A DNA stretch of 64,000 bases. It comes from an uncultured Succiniclasticum sp. GTDB taxonomy: Bacteria; Bacillota; Negativicutes; Acidaminococcales; Acidaminococcaceae. This document shows positions 27,772 to 35,701 of this stretch, one piece after another. The notes beneath the pieces are model-generated. The model saw only the letters and a list, made by a program, of their open reading frames with translations, had not been told where the DNA came from and did no database searches. The position numbers and the translations under genes are program-made. How positions within the stretch are numbered: the stretch's first letter is position 1; every line of letters starts with the position of its first letter. The DNA is taken from the NCBI GenBank assembly GCA_900544275.1, contig UQUU01000001.1:186001-250000 (forward strand). Direction: 5' to 3'.

Positions 27772-28224
27772 TTGAACACAGGTTTATTGATCACCGCTGA
27801 TTTATACAGCTGCGCCGAAGATGCATTGGAAACAGCAGGCCTTCAGGAGACGCTGAAAAACTATGCCAAAGAGCAAGGCATGGAAATGAGCAGCCTTCGA
27901 TTAGAAAACGAAGGTGATAACCTCTTCGGCCTTTATGCAATCTGCCGGCAAGGTCATATTGTGCTGCACATCAATAATGAGACAGGCTATGTATCTTTGG
28001 ACGTCTACTCTTACTGTCCCGGCGCCAAACCGGAAAAGCTGGTACGGGAAATGTGTTCTTTTCTTGCCCCCGATAAACTGAAGATCACCTATGTGGAACG
28101 TGGTGATTTCGGCAAAAAGACGGACATGAAGCCCCGGCGCCGTAATCGTACCCGCAATATTTCCCGGGTACGAAATATGACTAAAAGTTTCAGCCGGCTT
28201 ATGTTTAAGCCCAAGTCTTTATAA
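27772..28224 (+). CDS. AdoMet decarboxylase-like protein without pyruvoyl serine
   Basis: A 150-aa protein with the prokaryotic S-adenosylmethionine decarboxylase (SpeH) fold pattern: GLYAIC-RQGHIVLH (54-66), GYVSLDVYSYCPG (72-84) and ITYVERGDF. In SpeH the chain cleaves at Glu-Ser in an E-S-H motif to make the pyruvoyl cofactor. Here the motif reads Q60-G61-H62, so it should not self-process. The catalytic Cys is also shifted by one (Y81-C82). A basic tail (KPRRRNRTR) follows. A TTG at 27772 is chosen because AAAAGGAG lies 7 nt upstream; an ATG at 27694 lies at the predicted transcript start with no RBS. Likely a pseudo-enzyme or new function. Confidence 0.75.
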   Translation: MNTGLLITADLYSCAEDALETAGLQETLKNYAKEQGMEMSSLRLENEGDNLFGLYAICRQGHIVLHINNETGYVSLDVYSYCPGAKPEKLVREMCSFLAPDKLKITYVERGDFGKKTDMKPRRRNRTRNISRVRNMTKSFSRLMFKPKSL

Positions 28225-28305
28225 GTTTACGATTTGCCGGCTTTAAAAGTTTTTCAAATCGTCCGAATAAAGTGAATAAGACAAGTGGATAAATAAAACA
28301 AAAGG

Positions 28306-28343
28306 CTCCCTGTAAAAGCAGTTATACTTTACAGGGAGTTTTT
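28306..28343. terminator. Bidirectional terminator
   Basis: A perfect 11-bp stem (28306-28316 with 28328-28338) with TTTTT on the plus side and a T-rich stretch on the minus side, between convergent genes. Confidence 0.88.
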
Positions 28344-28376
28344 CTGTCACATTTACGGATTCTTACAGTCTATTCT

Positions 28377-28832
28377 TCAGTTGCCGCGGTAACTCATAAA
28401 GGCGGAATCGCCATATTTCACAATGCAGTTCCATACTACCAGACCTTTGCGGACGTCCATTTTTTCCACATTATTAATCAAAGAACTGCCTGACACGGGA
28501 TAAGTCCGCCCATTATAAATAACCTGACGGATAAAATATAAGTCAGATGTTTTCACATCAAACGTTACTATGCCTTTCTCATCGGCAACCGCTTTCAGAT
28601 CTTTGGCCAAGGTAGTGTTGTAGACCATGGTCGCCCCCGGCAGTGGAACCCCTTCGCCGGTCATAAACAGATACACTAATTTAGCGGTACCGGCTTTACG
28701 CAGCATCTGCGCATCTTTAGTGTACTGATTCTTATAAGGATTTGTCTCTCGTCCTCCCGCAAAACCGGTCACAGTAAAGCAAAGCAACAGCATGGTCAAC
28801 AAAGCAAAAATAGCAATACGTGTCTTTTTCAT
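28377..28832 (-). CDS. Secreted protein of unknown function
   Basis: A 151-aa protein with a clear signal peptide: basic MKKTR, hydrophobic 6-22, FAGG cleavage region around residue 25. The mature part has a beta-rich pattern with PLPGATMVYNT followed by KGIVTFDV, reminiscent of surface beta-sandwich (transthyretin/CNA-B-like) folds, but I do not recognise a family. It is the last gene of the lspA-rluD-pyrR run and ends at a bidirectional terminator. Only 11 nt separate it from pyrR. Confidence 0.75.
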   Translation of the reverse strand: MKKTRIAIFALLTMLLLCFTVTGFAGGRETNPYKNQYTKDAQMLRKAGTAKLVYLFMTGEGVPLPGATMVYNTTLAKDLKAVADEKGIVTFDVKTSDLYFIRQVIYNGRTYPVSGSSLINNVEKMDVRKGLVVWNCIVKYGDSAFMSYRGN

Positions 28833-28843
28833 CGGTTTACCTC

Positions 28844-29395
28844 CTATTTTTCCAGCTCACCTAAAATTACTTCGTCTTCATCCCCATCTTCCTGCAGCGT
28901 GACTTCGATTGTCTCGCGGCGGGCAGTGGGAACATTTTTACCTGCGTAGTCTGCGCGAATGGGCAGTTCCCTGTGACCCCGGTCGATCAGCACCGCCAGT
29001 TGGATCGTCTCCGGACGCCCCAGGTCGATCAGCGCATCCAGCGCAGCCCGGATTGTCCTGCCGGTATACAATACGTCATCCACTAAGACGATATGTTTCC
29101 CGGTTAAATCAAAATCGATTTCCGTACCGCGGATCACCGGATTATAACCCATCGTGGTCAGGTCATCGCGATACAGCGTAATATCCAATGAGCCTACGGG
29201 AATTTCTTTGTTTTCAATTTTTTTAATTTCCGCCGCAATGCGCCGGGCCAGCGGTACGCCCTTTGTCCGAATACCAACCAGAACTACATGTTCTACGCCC
29301 CGGTTTTTCTCCAAAATCTCATGCGCAATACGTACCAGGGCTCGACGGATTCCATCTGCGTCCATGATCGTGGTTTTTTTTATGACATTTTTCAT
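28844..29395 (-). CDS. pyrR: Bifunctional pyrimidine regulator / uracil phosphoribosyltransferase PyrR
   Basis: An RNA-binding attenuator of pyr operons with UPRT activity (183 aa). The PRPP loop VLVDDVLYTGRTIRAALDAL (about 98-117) and RIAAEIKK/LDITLYRDD segments are characteristic. ATG 29395 is chosen, 6 nt after GAGGTG; the GTG nine bases earlier is part of that ribosome-binding site. No pyr biosynthesis gene follows in the window; the lspA-rluD-pyrR order is common in Firmicutes. Confidence 0.96.
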   Translation of the reverse strand: MKNVIKKTTIMDADGIRRALVRIAHEILEKNRGVEHVVLVGIRTKGVPLARRIAAEIKKIENKEIPVGSLDITLYRDDLTTMGYNPVIRGTEIDFDLTGKHIVLVDDVLYTGRTIRAALDALIDLGRPETIQLAVLIDRGHRELPIRADYAGKNVPTARRETIEVTLQEDGDEDEVILGELEK

Positions 29396-29411
29396 ATCCA
29401 GCACCTCGTTA

Positions 29412-30383
29412 TCAAAATTGCCCGTTACGCAAACGGGTTAAAATCTTTTTCATATCTTCCGGCAAAGAGGCCTCAAAGCACATTTCCTTCCCCGTACGGG
29501 GATGAAGGAAGCGCAGCGTTTGCGAATGAAGCGCCTGGCCGTTGATCGCAAAGGGCACCTTCATAGGCGAGTACTTCGGGTCCCCAACCAGAGGAAACCC
29601 CAGGTATTCCATATGCACCCGGATTTGATGGGTACGTCCTGTCTGCAGACAACAGCGAACGACGGTAAAACGTCCGTAGCGTTCCAACACCTCATATTCC
29701 GTAACCGCGTTTCTGCCGCCTTCCTGGACCACCGCCATTTTTTTACGGTCGTTCTTATCCCGGTCAATTCGGGTTTCAATCACGCCTGCATCTGTCTTAA
29801 CATTGCCCCGGACTACACACAGATAGGTCCGTCTTGCTGTCTTTTCCTGAATCTGCCGGGATAAAGCCAGGTGCGCCGCGTCATTTTTGGCCGCGATCAT
29901 AATACCGCTGGTATCTTTATCCAGTCGATGCACAATGCCGGGACGGATCACGCCATTGATGCCGGAAAGGGTTTTGCAATGGTACAACAACGCATTGACC
30001 AAAGTTCCTGTATAATGATTGGGCGCCGGATGGACCACCATCCCTCGCGCTTTATTCAGCACGATCACATCGTCGTCTTCGTAAAGAATATCCAGCGGGA
30101 TGTTTTCCGGCCGGGCTTCCAGTGTTAAAGGAGGCGGCAGCTCCACCTGCAGCACATCCCCCGGCTTCACCTTATAATTGGGCTTAAGCGCCTTATCCTG
30201 CTTATGCACGCGGCCCTCATTCAGCAGCATCTGTACATGCGAACGGGTCTTGCCCATCTGTTCCGACAGGTACAGATCCACACGTTTTCCCTGTTCTGCC
30301 GGGCCCACAGTGAATGTTTGCAGCTCCTGCATCTCTTCTATTTGATTCAGCCTGTTTTCTGACTGCTGCGTAAGATACTCCAT
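29412..30383 (-). CDS. rluD: RluA-family pseudouridine synthase
   Basis: A 323-aa pseudouridine synthase with an N-terminal S4 RNA-binding domain (about 32-85) and the catalytic domain with HRLDKDTSGIMIAAK (about 152-166; Asp nucleophile) and QTGRTHQIRVH. The RluD/YlyB type usually modifies 23S rRNA helix 69, although target cannot be read from sequence. The frame begins inside lspA (37-nt overlap, AGGAG 13 nt upstream of ATG 30383); an ATG at 30332 is possible but has no spaced RBS. Confidence 0.92.
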   Translation of the reverse strand: MEYLTQQSENRLNQIEEMQELQTFTVGPAEQGKRVDLYLSEQMGKTRSHVQMLLNEGRVHKQDKALKPNYKVKPGDVLQVELPPPLTLEARPENIPLDILYEDDDVIVLNKARGMVVHPAPNHYTGTLVNALLYHCKTLSGINGVIRPGIVHRLDKDTSGIMIAAKNDAAHLALSRQIQEKTARRTYLCVVRGNVKTDAGVIETRIDRDKNDRKKMAVVQEGGRNAVTEYEVLERYGRFTVVRCCLQTGRTHQIRVHMEYLGFPLVGDPKYSPMKVPFAINGQALHSQTLRFLHPRTGKEMCFEASLPEDMKKILTRLRNGQF

Positions 30384-30811
30384 AAAATTAAACCTACTCC
30401 TGTGCAGATTGCAATGTCTGCCACATTAAACACCGGCCAGATGCGAAAATCAAAAAAATCTATGACCAGACCGGTTTGCGCCCGATCCCACAGGTTGCCC
30501 AGGGTACCGCCAAGAAAAAGCCCTGTACCCGCCCGGACCGGAAAAGGTTCCGCCAAAATCTCCCGGCGCAGCCACCAAACTGCGACGAGAGCCGCACAGC
30601 CCACTGCCAGAAAAAATCCCCGGCTGTGGGGAAACATGCCGAAGGCTGCCCCCGGATTCAATACATAGGTAAGGTGAAAGATATTTTCCAACAGAGGCAG
30701 GCTTTCCCCTTCTGTCATTCTCGTCGCCACAGCCCACTTGGTAATACGATCCAAAAGCAACACCAGAAAAGATAACCAAAGTAAGATCATCAGGCACTCC
30801 TGTTTTTTCAT
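30347..30811 (-). CDS. lspA: Lipoprotein signal peptidase
   Basis: Signal peptidase II (154 aa), an inner-membrane aspartic protease that cleaves prolipoproteins after lipidation. Four transmembrane helices and both catalytic motifs are seen: GGTLGNLWDR (about 100-109) and VIDFFDFRIWPVFNVADIAI (about 114-133). The MetQ lipoprotein at 60 kb would be a client. A promoter overlaps the upstream acyl-CoA dehydrogenase terminator. Confidence 0.96.
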   Translation of the reverse strand: MKKQECLMILLWLSFLVLLLDRITKWAVATRMTEGESLPLLENIFHLTYVLNPGAAFGMFPHSRGFFLAVGCAALVAVWWLRREILAEPFPVRAGTGLFLGGTLGNLWDRAQTGLVIDFFDFRIWPVFNVADIAICTGVGLILWSILRSSQKTG

Positions 30812-30855
30812 TTATTCCCCTGCCTTAATCTTCCGCACAGGGAATCATCTTCTTT

Positions 30856-30884
30856 ATTATAACAAAAACCCCGTTGCCTGTCAG
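30856..30884 (-). promoter_or_regulatory. Promoter of lspA-rluD-pyrR, inside a terminator
   Basis: CTGACA (30879-30884), 17 nt, TATAAT (30856-30861) on the minus strand. The -35 lies in the loop of the terminator at 30869-30896. Confidence 0.6.
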
Positions 30885-30896
30885 TAAGCAACGGGG
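30869..30896 (-). terminator. Terminator after acyl-CoA dehydrogenase
   Basis: A perfect 9-bp stem CCCCGTTGC (30869-30877 with 30888-30896) followed on the minus strand by TTTTTGTT. Confidence 0.88.
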
Positions 30897-30919
30897 AAAG
30901 TTTTAGTAAGGTACGGCGA

Positions 30920-32059
30920 TCAATACATCACTTTATTCGCGATAACCAGACGCTGGATCTGGTTCGTGCCTTCGTAGATCTGCATAATTTTCGCGTCACG
31001 CATACGTTTTTCCGCAGGATTTTCTTTGGAATAGCCATAGCCGCCCATAATTTGCACTGCATCAGTGGTCACCTGCACTGCCACATCCGCTGCATAGCAT
31101 TTTGCCATGGCGGCTTCTTTGGTAAATACTTCACCTGCGTCACGCATACTGCAAGCGCGATATACCAAAAGCCGGGCCGCGTCTACTTTCATGGCCATGT
31201 CCGCCACCATGTTCTGCACCATCTGGAAAGAAGCGATCGGCTGACCAAACTGTTTGCGTTCTTTGGCATAGGCTACCGCCATATCCAACGCCGCCTGGGC
31301 CAACCCCACTGCCACAGCCCCCACAAAAGGACGGGCCGAATCCAGTGTCTGCATGGCAATACGGAAGCCCTGCCCTTCACGTCCTACCCGGTTTGCTTCC
31401 GGAATCACTACATTATCCAAAATCAACTCGCAGGTATTGGACGGACGAATGCCCATTTTATCTTCTTTGCGGCCTACTTTAAATCCCGGCGTTCCTTTAG
31501 GCACAATGAATGCGGTCAGCCCGCGGATGCCGCCGTCTTTACGGGTATTGGCAAAAATCAGATAGATATCGGCAATACCGCCGTTTGTAATAAACGCTTT
31601 CGTTCCGTTTAAGATATAGGTACCGTTTTCTTTATCATGTATCGCACGGGTAGCCACACCGCCTGCATCGGAACCGGCACCGGGTTCCGTCAGCGCAAAA
31701 GCGGCCAGCCCGCCTTCGTTTAAAATATCGCACCACATACGTTTTTGCTCATCGTTGCCGGCAAGCAATACCGGGGCGGTAGCCAGTGAATTGGCCGCCA
31801 TAGAAGTAGCAACGCCGGCGCAGCCTTTGCCCAGCTCCTCATACATCATGGCAACGGTCACGCTGTCCAGGCCCAGTCCGCCGTATTCTTCAGGAACAAT
31901 TACATTCAATAAGCCCATGTCCGCAGCTTTCTCGAACAATTCAGGACGAGTTGCATTTTCTTCATCCATCGCGCCTGCAATGGGGGTAATTTCTTTCTCT
32001 ACAAACTCGCGCACCATTTCCTGCAATTCGAGTTGCTCTTCGGTAAACAAAAAATTCAT
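30920..32059 (-). CDS. Acyl-CoA dehydrogenase (butyryl-CoA dehydrogenase type)
   Basis: An FAD flavoenzyme of 379 aa that oxidises short-chain acyl-CoA or, in anaerobes, reduces crotonyl-CoA. Family signatures ALTEPGAGSDA (about 125-135) and QIMGGYGYS are seen, with the catalytic Glu in IYEGTNQIQR near residue 365. ATG 32059 follows AGGAGGA by 5 nt. No etfAB, thiolase or crotonase is adjacent, so it is a single-gene unit with its own promoter and terminator. Substrate length is not readable; glutaryl-CoA or isovaleryl-CoA are alternatives. Confidence 0.9.
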   Translation of the reverse strand: MNFLFTEEQLELQEMVREFVEKEITPIAGAMDEENATRPELFEKAADMGLLNVIVPEEYGGLGLDSVTVAMMYEELGKGCAGVATSMAANSLATAPVLLAGNDEQKRMWCDILNEGGLAAFALTEPGAGSDAGGVATRAIHDKENGTYILNGTKAFITNGGIADIYLIFANTRKDGGIRGLTAFIVPKGTPGFKVGRKEDKMGIRPSNTCELILDNVVIPEANRVGREGQGFRIAMQTLDSARPFVGAVAVGLAQAALDMAVAYAKERKQFGQPIASFQMVQNMVADMAMKVDAARLLVYRACSMRDAGEVFTKEAAMAKCYAADVAVQVTTDAVQIMGGYGYSKENPAEKRMRDAKIMQIYEGTNQIQRLVIANKVMY

Positions 32060-32150
32060 TGTCATCCTCCTAAAATACGGGCTTTGGTAAACGCCACAGC
32101 CACACATCGTATCGGAACAGAATGCATCCTCTGCAACCAATGCTTTTTGT

Positions 32151-32179
32151 ATTTTATCACATGTCTACTTATCTGACAA
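32151..32179 (-). promoter_or_regulatory. Promoter of acyl-CoA dehydrogenase
   Basis: TTGTCA (32174-32179), 17 nt, TAAAAT (32151-32156) on the minus strand, about 90 nt before the start. Confidence 0.6.
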
Positions 32180-32224
32180 CAATATCAATTAGAAAAATTT
32201 CAGATATTTCACGCGGTCCCTTTC

Positions 32225-34129
32225 TTAATCAATGATATTCTGCTTGTAATCATGATAGAGCCGGTGAAGTTCAAGCTGCAGTTCCTGCATTTCCAAAAAT
32301 TTAGCAGAGGCCGTCGCATAATCTCCCGTTTCAATCCCCTTTTGAATCTGAGTAAAAATACAGGGCTTTCGAACAGCATCTTTTGCCAGTTTTTCCCGCA
32401 CTTCCTGCACTTTTTCCCAGGCCGCATCATCAAACGCAGTTCCATTCTTCTCATCGTGCAGCTTTTTAGCGGAAATTACATCACAGCGCACTTCCGGGAT
32501 CAACCGATTAATCAGCTCTGTTTTCCAACGAATCAGCGCCCCTTCGCCAAACGAATGAAGGACTTTTTCATTGAAAATATCTCCCTGCATGATTACTTTT
32601 TTCTTTTCCGGGAATTTTTTCCAGCCCTGCATATTTTCCCACACGGTAGCGGGCGGTTCACCAAACAAATGGCTCCGCTCTTCTGCGGTAAAGGCCTCAA
32701 ACACATCTTCTTCGGTCCGGTATTCCCGTTCCTGTTCCAGATAAAAGCCTTTTTCACCAGTTTTTTTGGAGATTTCTTTTTCCAGCTGTTTTAAAGAATA
32801 TTTTCCTGCCACGCAGGCTTTAATACCATCCAGCGCCGCCAGATAAAAAGCGGCAATGGCAATATACGTATTGGTATAAGGGTTCGGCGAACGCATTTCG
32901 ATCCGCGTAGCCAGCGGATTATCCAGATCGCGGATCAGTCCCGCCAAAATTGTACGGTTACGGGAAGGAATCTTCGGCGCCAGCCCCAGAGAAGTTACTA
33001 CACAGACAGGCGCTTCAAAGCCGGGTTTCAAACGGTTAAAAGAATCTGTTGTCGCGGAAATAAAAGGATTCACCGCTTCATAATTTTTTAAGATGCCCAT
33101 TAAAGCGCCGTACCCCAACGCAGATAAGAAATCTTTATCCATATCGGAAGGGGCGAACAGATTGACAACCTTGCCGTTTTTCATTTTAGCCGCAATGCCC
33201 ACATGAGTGTGTTCGCCGCTGCCGGCCACACCCGGGATGGGTTTTGCCTGGAAAGAAATATCCAGACCATTCAGACGGAACAACTCTTTGATGACGATAC
33301 GGGCCAAAATTTCATTATCTGCCGTTTGCAGCCCTACGCTGTATTTCCAGTCAACTTCCAGCTGTTCATTAATATGGGTCATATGACCGTCAGCATCAAT
33401 TTGACCTTTAACGCCGCCGCATTCTTTATGCCCCATTTCCGGTTCCAGCCCGTACCATTCCAGCATTTCAATGCTCTGTTCCAATGCCGTGCGGACGTTG
33501 CCCCGGGTACGCTGCCAGTACATTTCCTGCATTACCTGGGAAGAAGAAAGAGCTTCTATGGGTGAGTGTTCACTGGGAGATTTTACCCAGAATTCCAATT
33601 CTGTGGCCGTGGTAAAAATAATATGTTCGATCTCTTTTACATTTAACTTTTCCAGCCCCGGCATATGAGGATATTGCTTAAATAACGCCAGCAATTCCGT
33701 TTCTACATAAGTCAGGGTCTTTTTGAGGATCGAACGGGAATCCACATAGTCCCCATTGTGAATCAAAAAGCACGGCAGACGCAGTGTACCTACCATATTG
33801 CCGTAGTCATCAAAATGTTCATAATTATAATCTACATACCAATTTACATCCCGGTCCACTTCCATATCGACCCGGGCATCATTTAACGTAGCAATACCGG
33901 GCAGCACCACGGAAGAGCCGTCAGTCTGGGCTGCGCTGCCATTTAAAAACTTATCCAGATCTTCTAAAAAAATGTTAATGGGTATCTTCTCGTCCGTATC
34001 ATTTCCGGCCAGATCCACCCCCATCAGAGATACATACTTGACTTCCTTGTGGTCGGACAAGATTCGTAATAAAGATTCCTTAGTCTGTTGCGAAGGTTTA
34101 ATTACATAAAGCAGTTCTTTTTTTCTCAT
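32225..34129 (-). CDS. Glutamine synthetase, long form
   Basis: A 634-aa member of the glutamine synthetase family (ATP + Glu + NH3 to Gln), longer than GlnA type I (about 440-470 aa). The beta-grasp-like N-terminal part (to about 150) is followed by the catalytic domain with ATELEFW (metal Glu), PGVAGSGEHTHVG (ATP/His site), RLKPGFEAPV, and SRNRTILAGL...TRIEMRSPNPYTNTY (Arg/Glu site). A helical C-terminal extension of about 150 aa resembles type III-like enzymes. ATG 34129 (MRKKELLY) is the first start that leaves a sensible N terminus, but no good RBS is seen. The open frame continues to 34339 through low-complexity TAT codons that are more likely leader. Confidence 0.85.
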   Translation of the reverse strand: MRKKELLYVIKPSQQTKESLLRILSDHKEVKYVSLMGVDLAGNDTDEKIPINIFLEDLDKFLNGSAAQTDGSSVVLPGIATLNDARVDMEVDRDVNWYVDYNYEHFDDYGNMVGTLRLPCFLIHNGDYVDSRSILKKTLTYVETELLALFKQYPHMPGLEKLNVKEIEHIIFTTATELEFWVKSPSEHSPIEALSSSQVMQEMYWQRTRGNVRTALEQSIEMLEWYGLEPEMGHKECGGVKGQIDADGHMTHINEQLEVDWKYSVGLQTADNEILARIVIKELFRLNGLDISFQAKPIPGVAGSGEHTHVGIAAKMKNGKVVNLFAPSDMDKDFLSALGYGALMGILKNYEAVNPFISATTDSFNRLKPGFEAPVCVVTSLGLAPKIPSRNRTILAGLIRDLDNPLATRIEMRSPNPYTNTYIAIAAFYLAALDGIKACVAGKYSLKQLEKEISKKTGEKGFYLEQEREYRTEEDVFEAFTAEERSHLFGEPPATVWENMQGWKKFPEKKKVIMQGDIFNEKVLHSFGEGALIRWKTELINRLIPEVRCDVISAKKLHDEKNGTAFDDAAWEKVQEVREKLAKDAVRKPCIFTQIQKGIETGDYATASAKFLEMQELQLELHRLYHDYKQNIID

Positions 34130-34369
34130 ACACGATTTGGCTAAAATACGCCTTTCCCCCTTTACCTCACCGGAAAAACAAAACACTGCGGCGGCCTGAC
34201 GCGCCGCCATACATAACGTCATAACATAGTAATAATAATATTTATTGTAACAAATATAGGCCTGTTCTTGCAACTGTCTTTCTGCCTTTTCCGCCGGGGT
34301 TGTAACACGCGAAACAATAGTTGCCGCCGCTGATTCCATGCGTATTGCAAAAGCAGAAATTTACCTTTG

Positions 34370-35452
34370 TCAGGAACACAAAATCGCAAGCACCTCTTCC
34401 AGGCGTTCGTATTGACGCCCGCCTAAACCGATTGCTTCGGCAATTTTATCCAAAGACTGCACTCCGTTGCGCAGCCGCGCTTCGGTAAAACGGGCGCTGT
34501 CCCTTTTCCACAGATTGACCACAAAGGGAGACTTACGGCTTTGTTCCGCGATTTGCGAAGCGGAGTAGCCCAACCGCTCCCCTTCCTTAACCATGAGCAG
34601 ATTTCGCAGATTGGCGGCTATACGGGCAATGATCATCACAATGAAAGTATTTTTTTGTTTTTCTTCCGCCAGCAGCTGTAAGACCAAAGGCAGATTTTTC
34701 GCCGCAATCGCATTATTTAAAGCGAATGCCCCGGCTTCCGGCAAAGCGGAAAAAAGCAGGTCCACGTCTTCCGCCGTCCAGTTTTTCCGTTTCCCTGCAT
34801 ACACCGCGACTTTCTCAACTTCTTTAGCCAACAGCTGCAAGGGTGGATTATCCACCGTCGCCAGATATTCCTGAATCCGGTTGATCGCCTCGCCGGTAAA
34901 AGTTCCTTTATGCAACGCGGCCTGTTGTACCAGCCAGGTGGGCAAGGTACGGCTATCCACGGGAGAACAGTCCACAAACGCAGTCTCCTTCTGTAAAAAT
35001 TTAGTCAGCTTTTGTCTGCCGTCCATTTTTTCACTTTGCAGGATCACGGTACAAAAATCCGGTACATCGGTCAGGATGCGCTGAAACCACTCCTGTTTCC
35101 CTTCCGGGGCAGTGCCTTTATTCTTACCCCTGCCCTTGCCGGCAGCAACTTCACTTCCTGATTTTGGATTCAAAAGCTCTTTATCAGTGATCAGTACCAC
35201 TGTACGTCCTCCAAAAAAAGGATATGTATTCACCAGGGTTTCCAATTTACGGAGATCCGTTCTTTCCTCAAATAATGTGATTTCCCGGCTTTCTTCCGGA
35301 ATATCCGTAAAAATAGCATCCAACAGCGTATGTCGAACCAGATCCCGATAATAGATTTCTTCTCCGGCAATGGTCACTGCCGTAGGGATCACGCCGCTTT
35401 TAAGCTGTTTAATAAATGCATCCGGTGTCGACCCTTGCCTCTTTGCTTTCAT
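34370..35452 (-). CDS. holA: DNA polymerase III delta subunit
   Basis: HolA (360 aa from ATG 35452) is the clamp-opening wrench of the clamp loader. The N-terminal region has the expected GEEIYYRDLVRHTLLD and a following degenerate AAA fold, and the C-terminal collar domain carries the FALNNAIAAKNLPLVLQLL pattern. A basic, Gly/Lys-rich insertion (GKGRGKNKG) sits near residue 105. A GTG at 35494 is an alternative start. comEC lies directly upstream, as in many Firmicutes (comEC-holA). Confidence 0.9.
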   Translation of the reverse strand: MKAKRQGSTPDAFIKQLKSGVIPTAVTIAGEEIYYRDLVRHTLLDAIFTDIPEESREITLFEERTDLRKLETLVNTYPFFGGRTVVLITDKELLNPKSGSEVAAGKGRGKNKGTAPEGKQEWFQRILTDVPDFCTVILQSEKMDGRQKLTKFLQKETAFVDCSPVDSRTLPTWLVQQAALHKGTFTGEAINRIQEYLATVDNPPLQLLAKEVEKVAVYAGKRKNWTAEDVDLLFSALPEAGAFALNNAIAAKNLPLVLQLLAEEKQKNTFIVMIIARIAANLRNLLMVKEGERLGYSASQIAEQSRKSPFVVNLWKRDSARFTEARLRNGVQSLDKIAEAIGLGGRQYERLEEVLAILCS

Positions 35453-35550
35453 TCCATCCCCGTCCCGTCTTTCAGCGAACTCATCTTCCGTCACTTGTCA
35501 GATACGGATCAGCCTGTGTCTGCCCGATCCGTTTCTATATTTTGCTTTTT

Positions 35551-35582
35551 ATTATACCACTATACCGCAAAGGGCGGTATAG
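35551..35582 (-). promoter_or_regulatory. Candidate holA promoter with dyad
   Basis: Extended -10 TGG-TATAAT (35551-35559) on the minus strand, overlapped upstream by a perfect 9-bp inverted repeat CTATACCGC (35560-35568 with 35574-35582). There is no good -35. The dyad could be an operator. Confidence 0.45.
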
Positions 35583-35701
35583 GAAAATCACCTGCTCTAC
35601 AGGCAAAAAGAATTACCGCAAGGCAGCGCCTTGACTTAAAAGCACCTGGCAGAAAGGATCACGGCGGTGATGTTGACAAACACGCAAAACAGTTCCCTGC
35701 C

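Noticed and set aside
34130..34339. N-terminal 70-residue extension of glutamine synthetase
   Set aside because: It contains a run of Tyr codons from TAT/TAC repeats and no RBS; the first residues of the family-like sequence begin at 34129.
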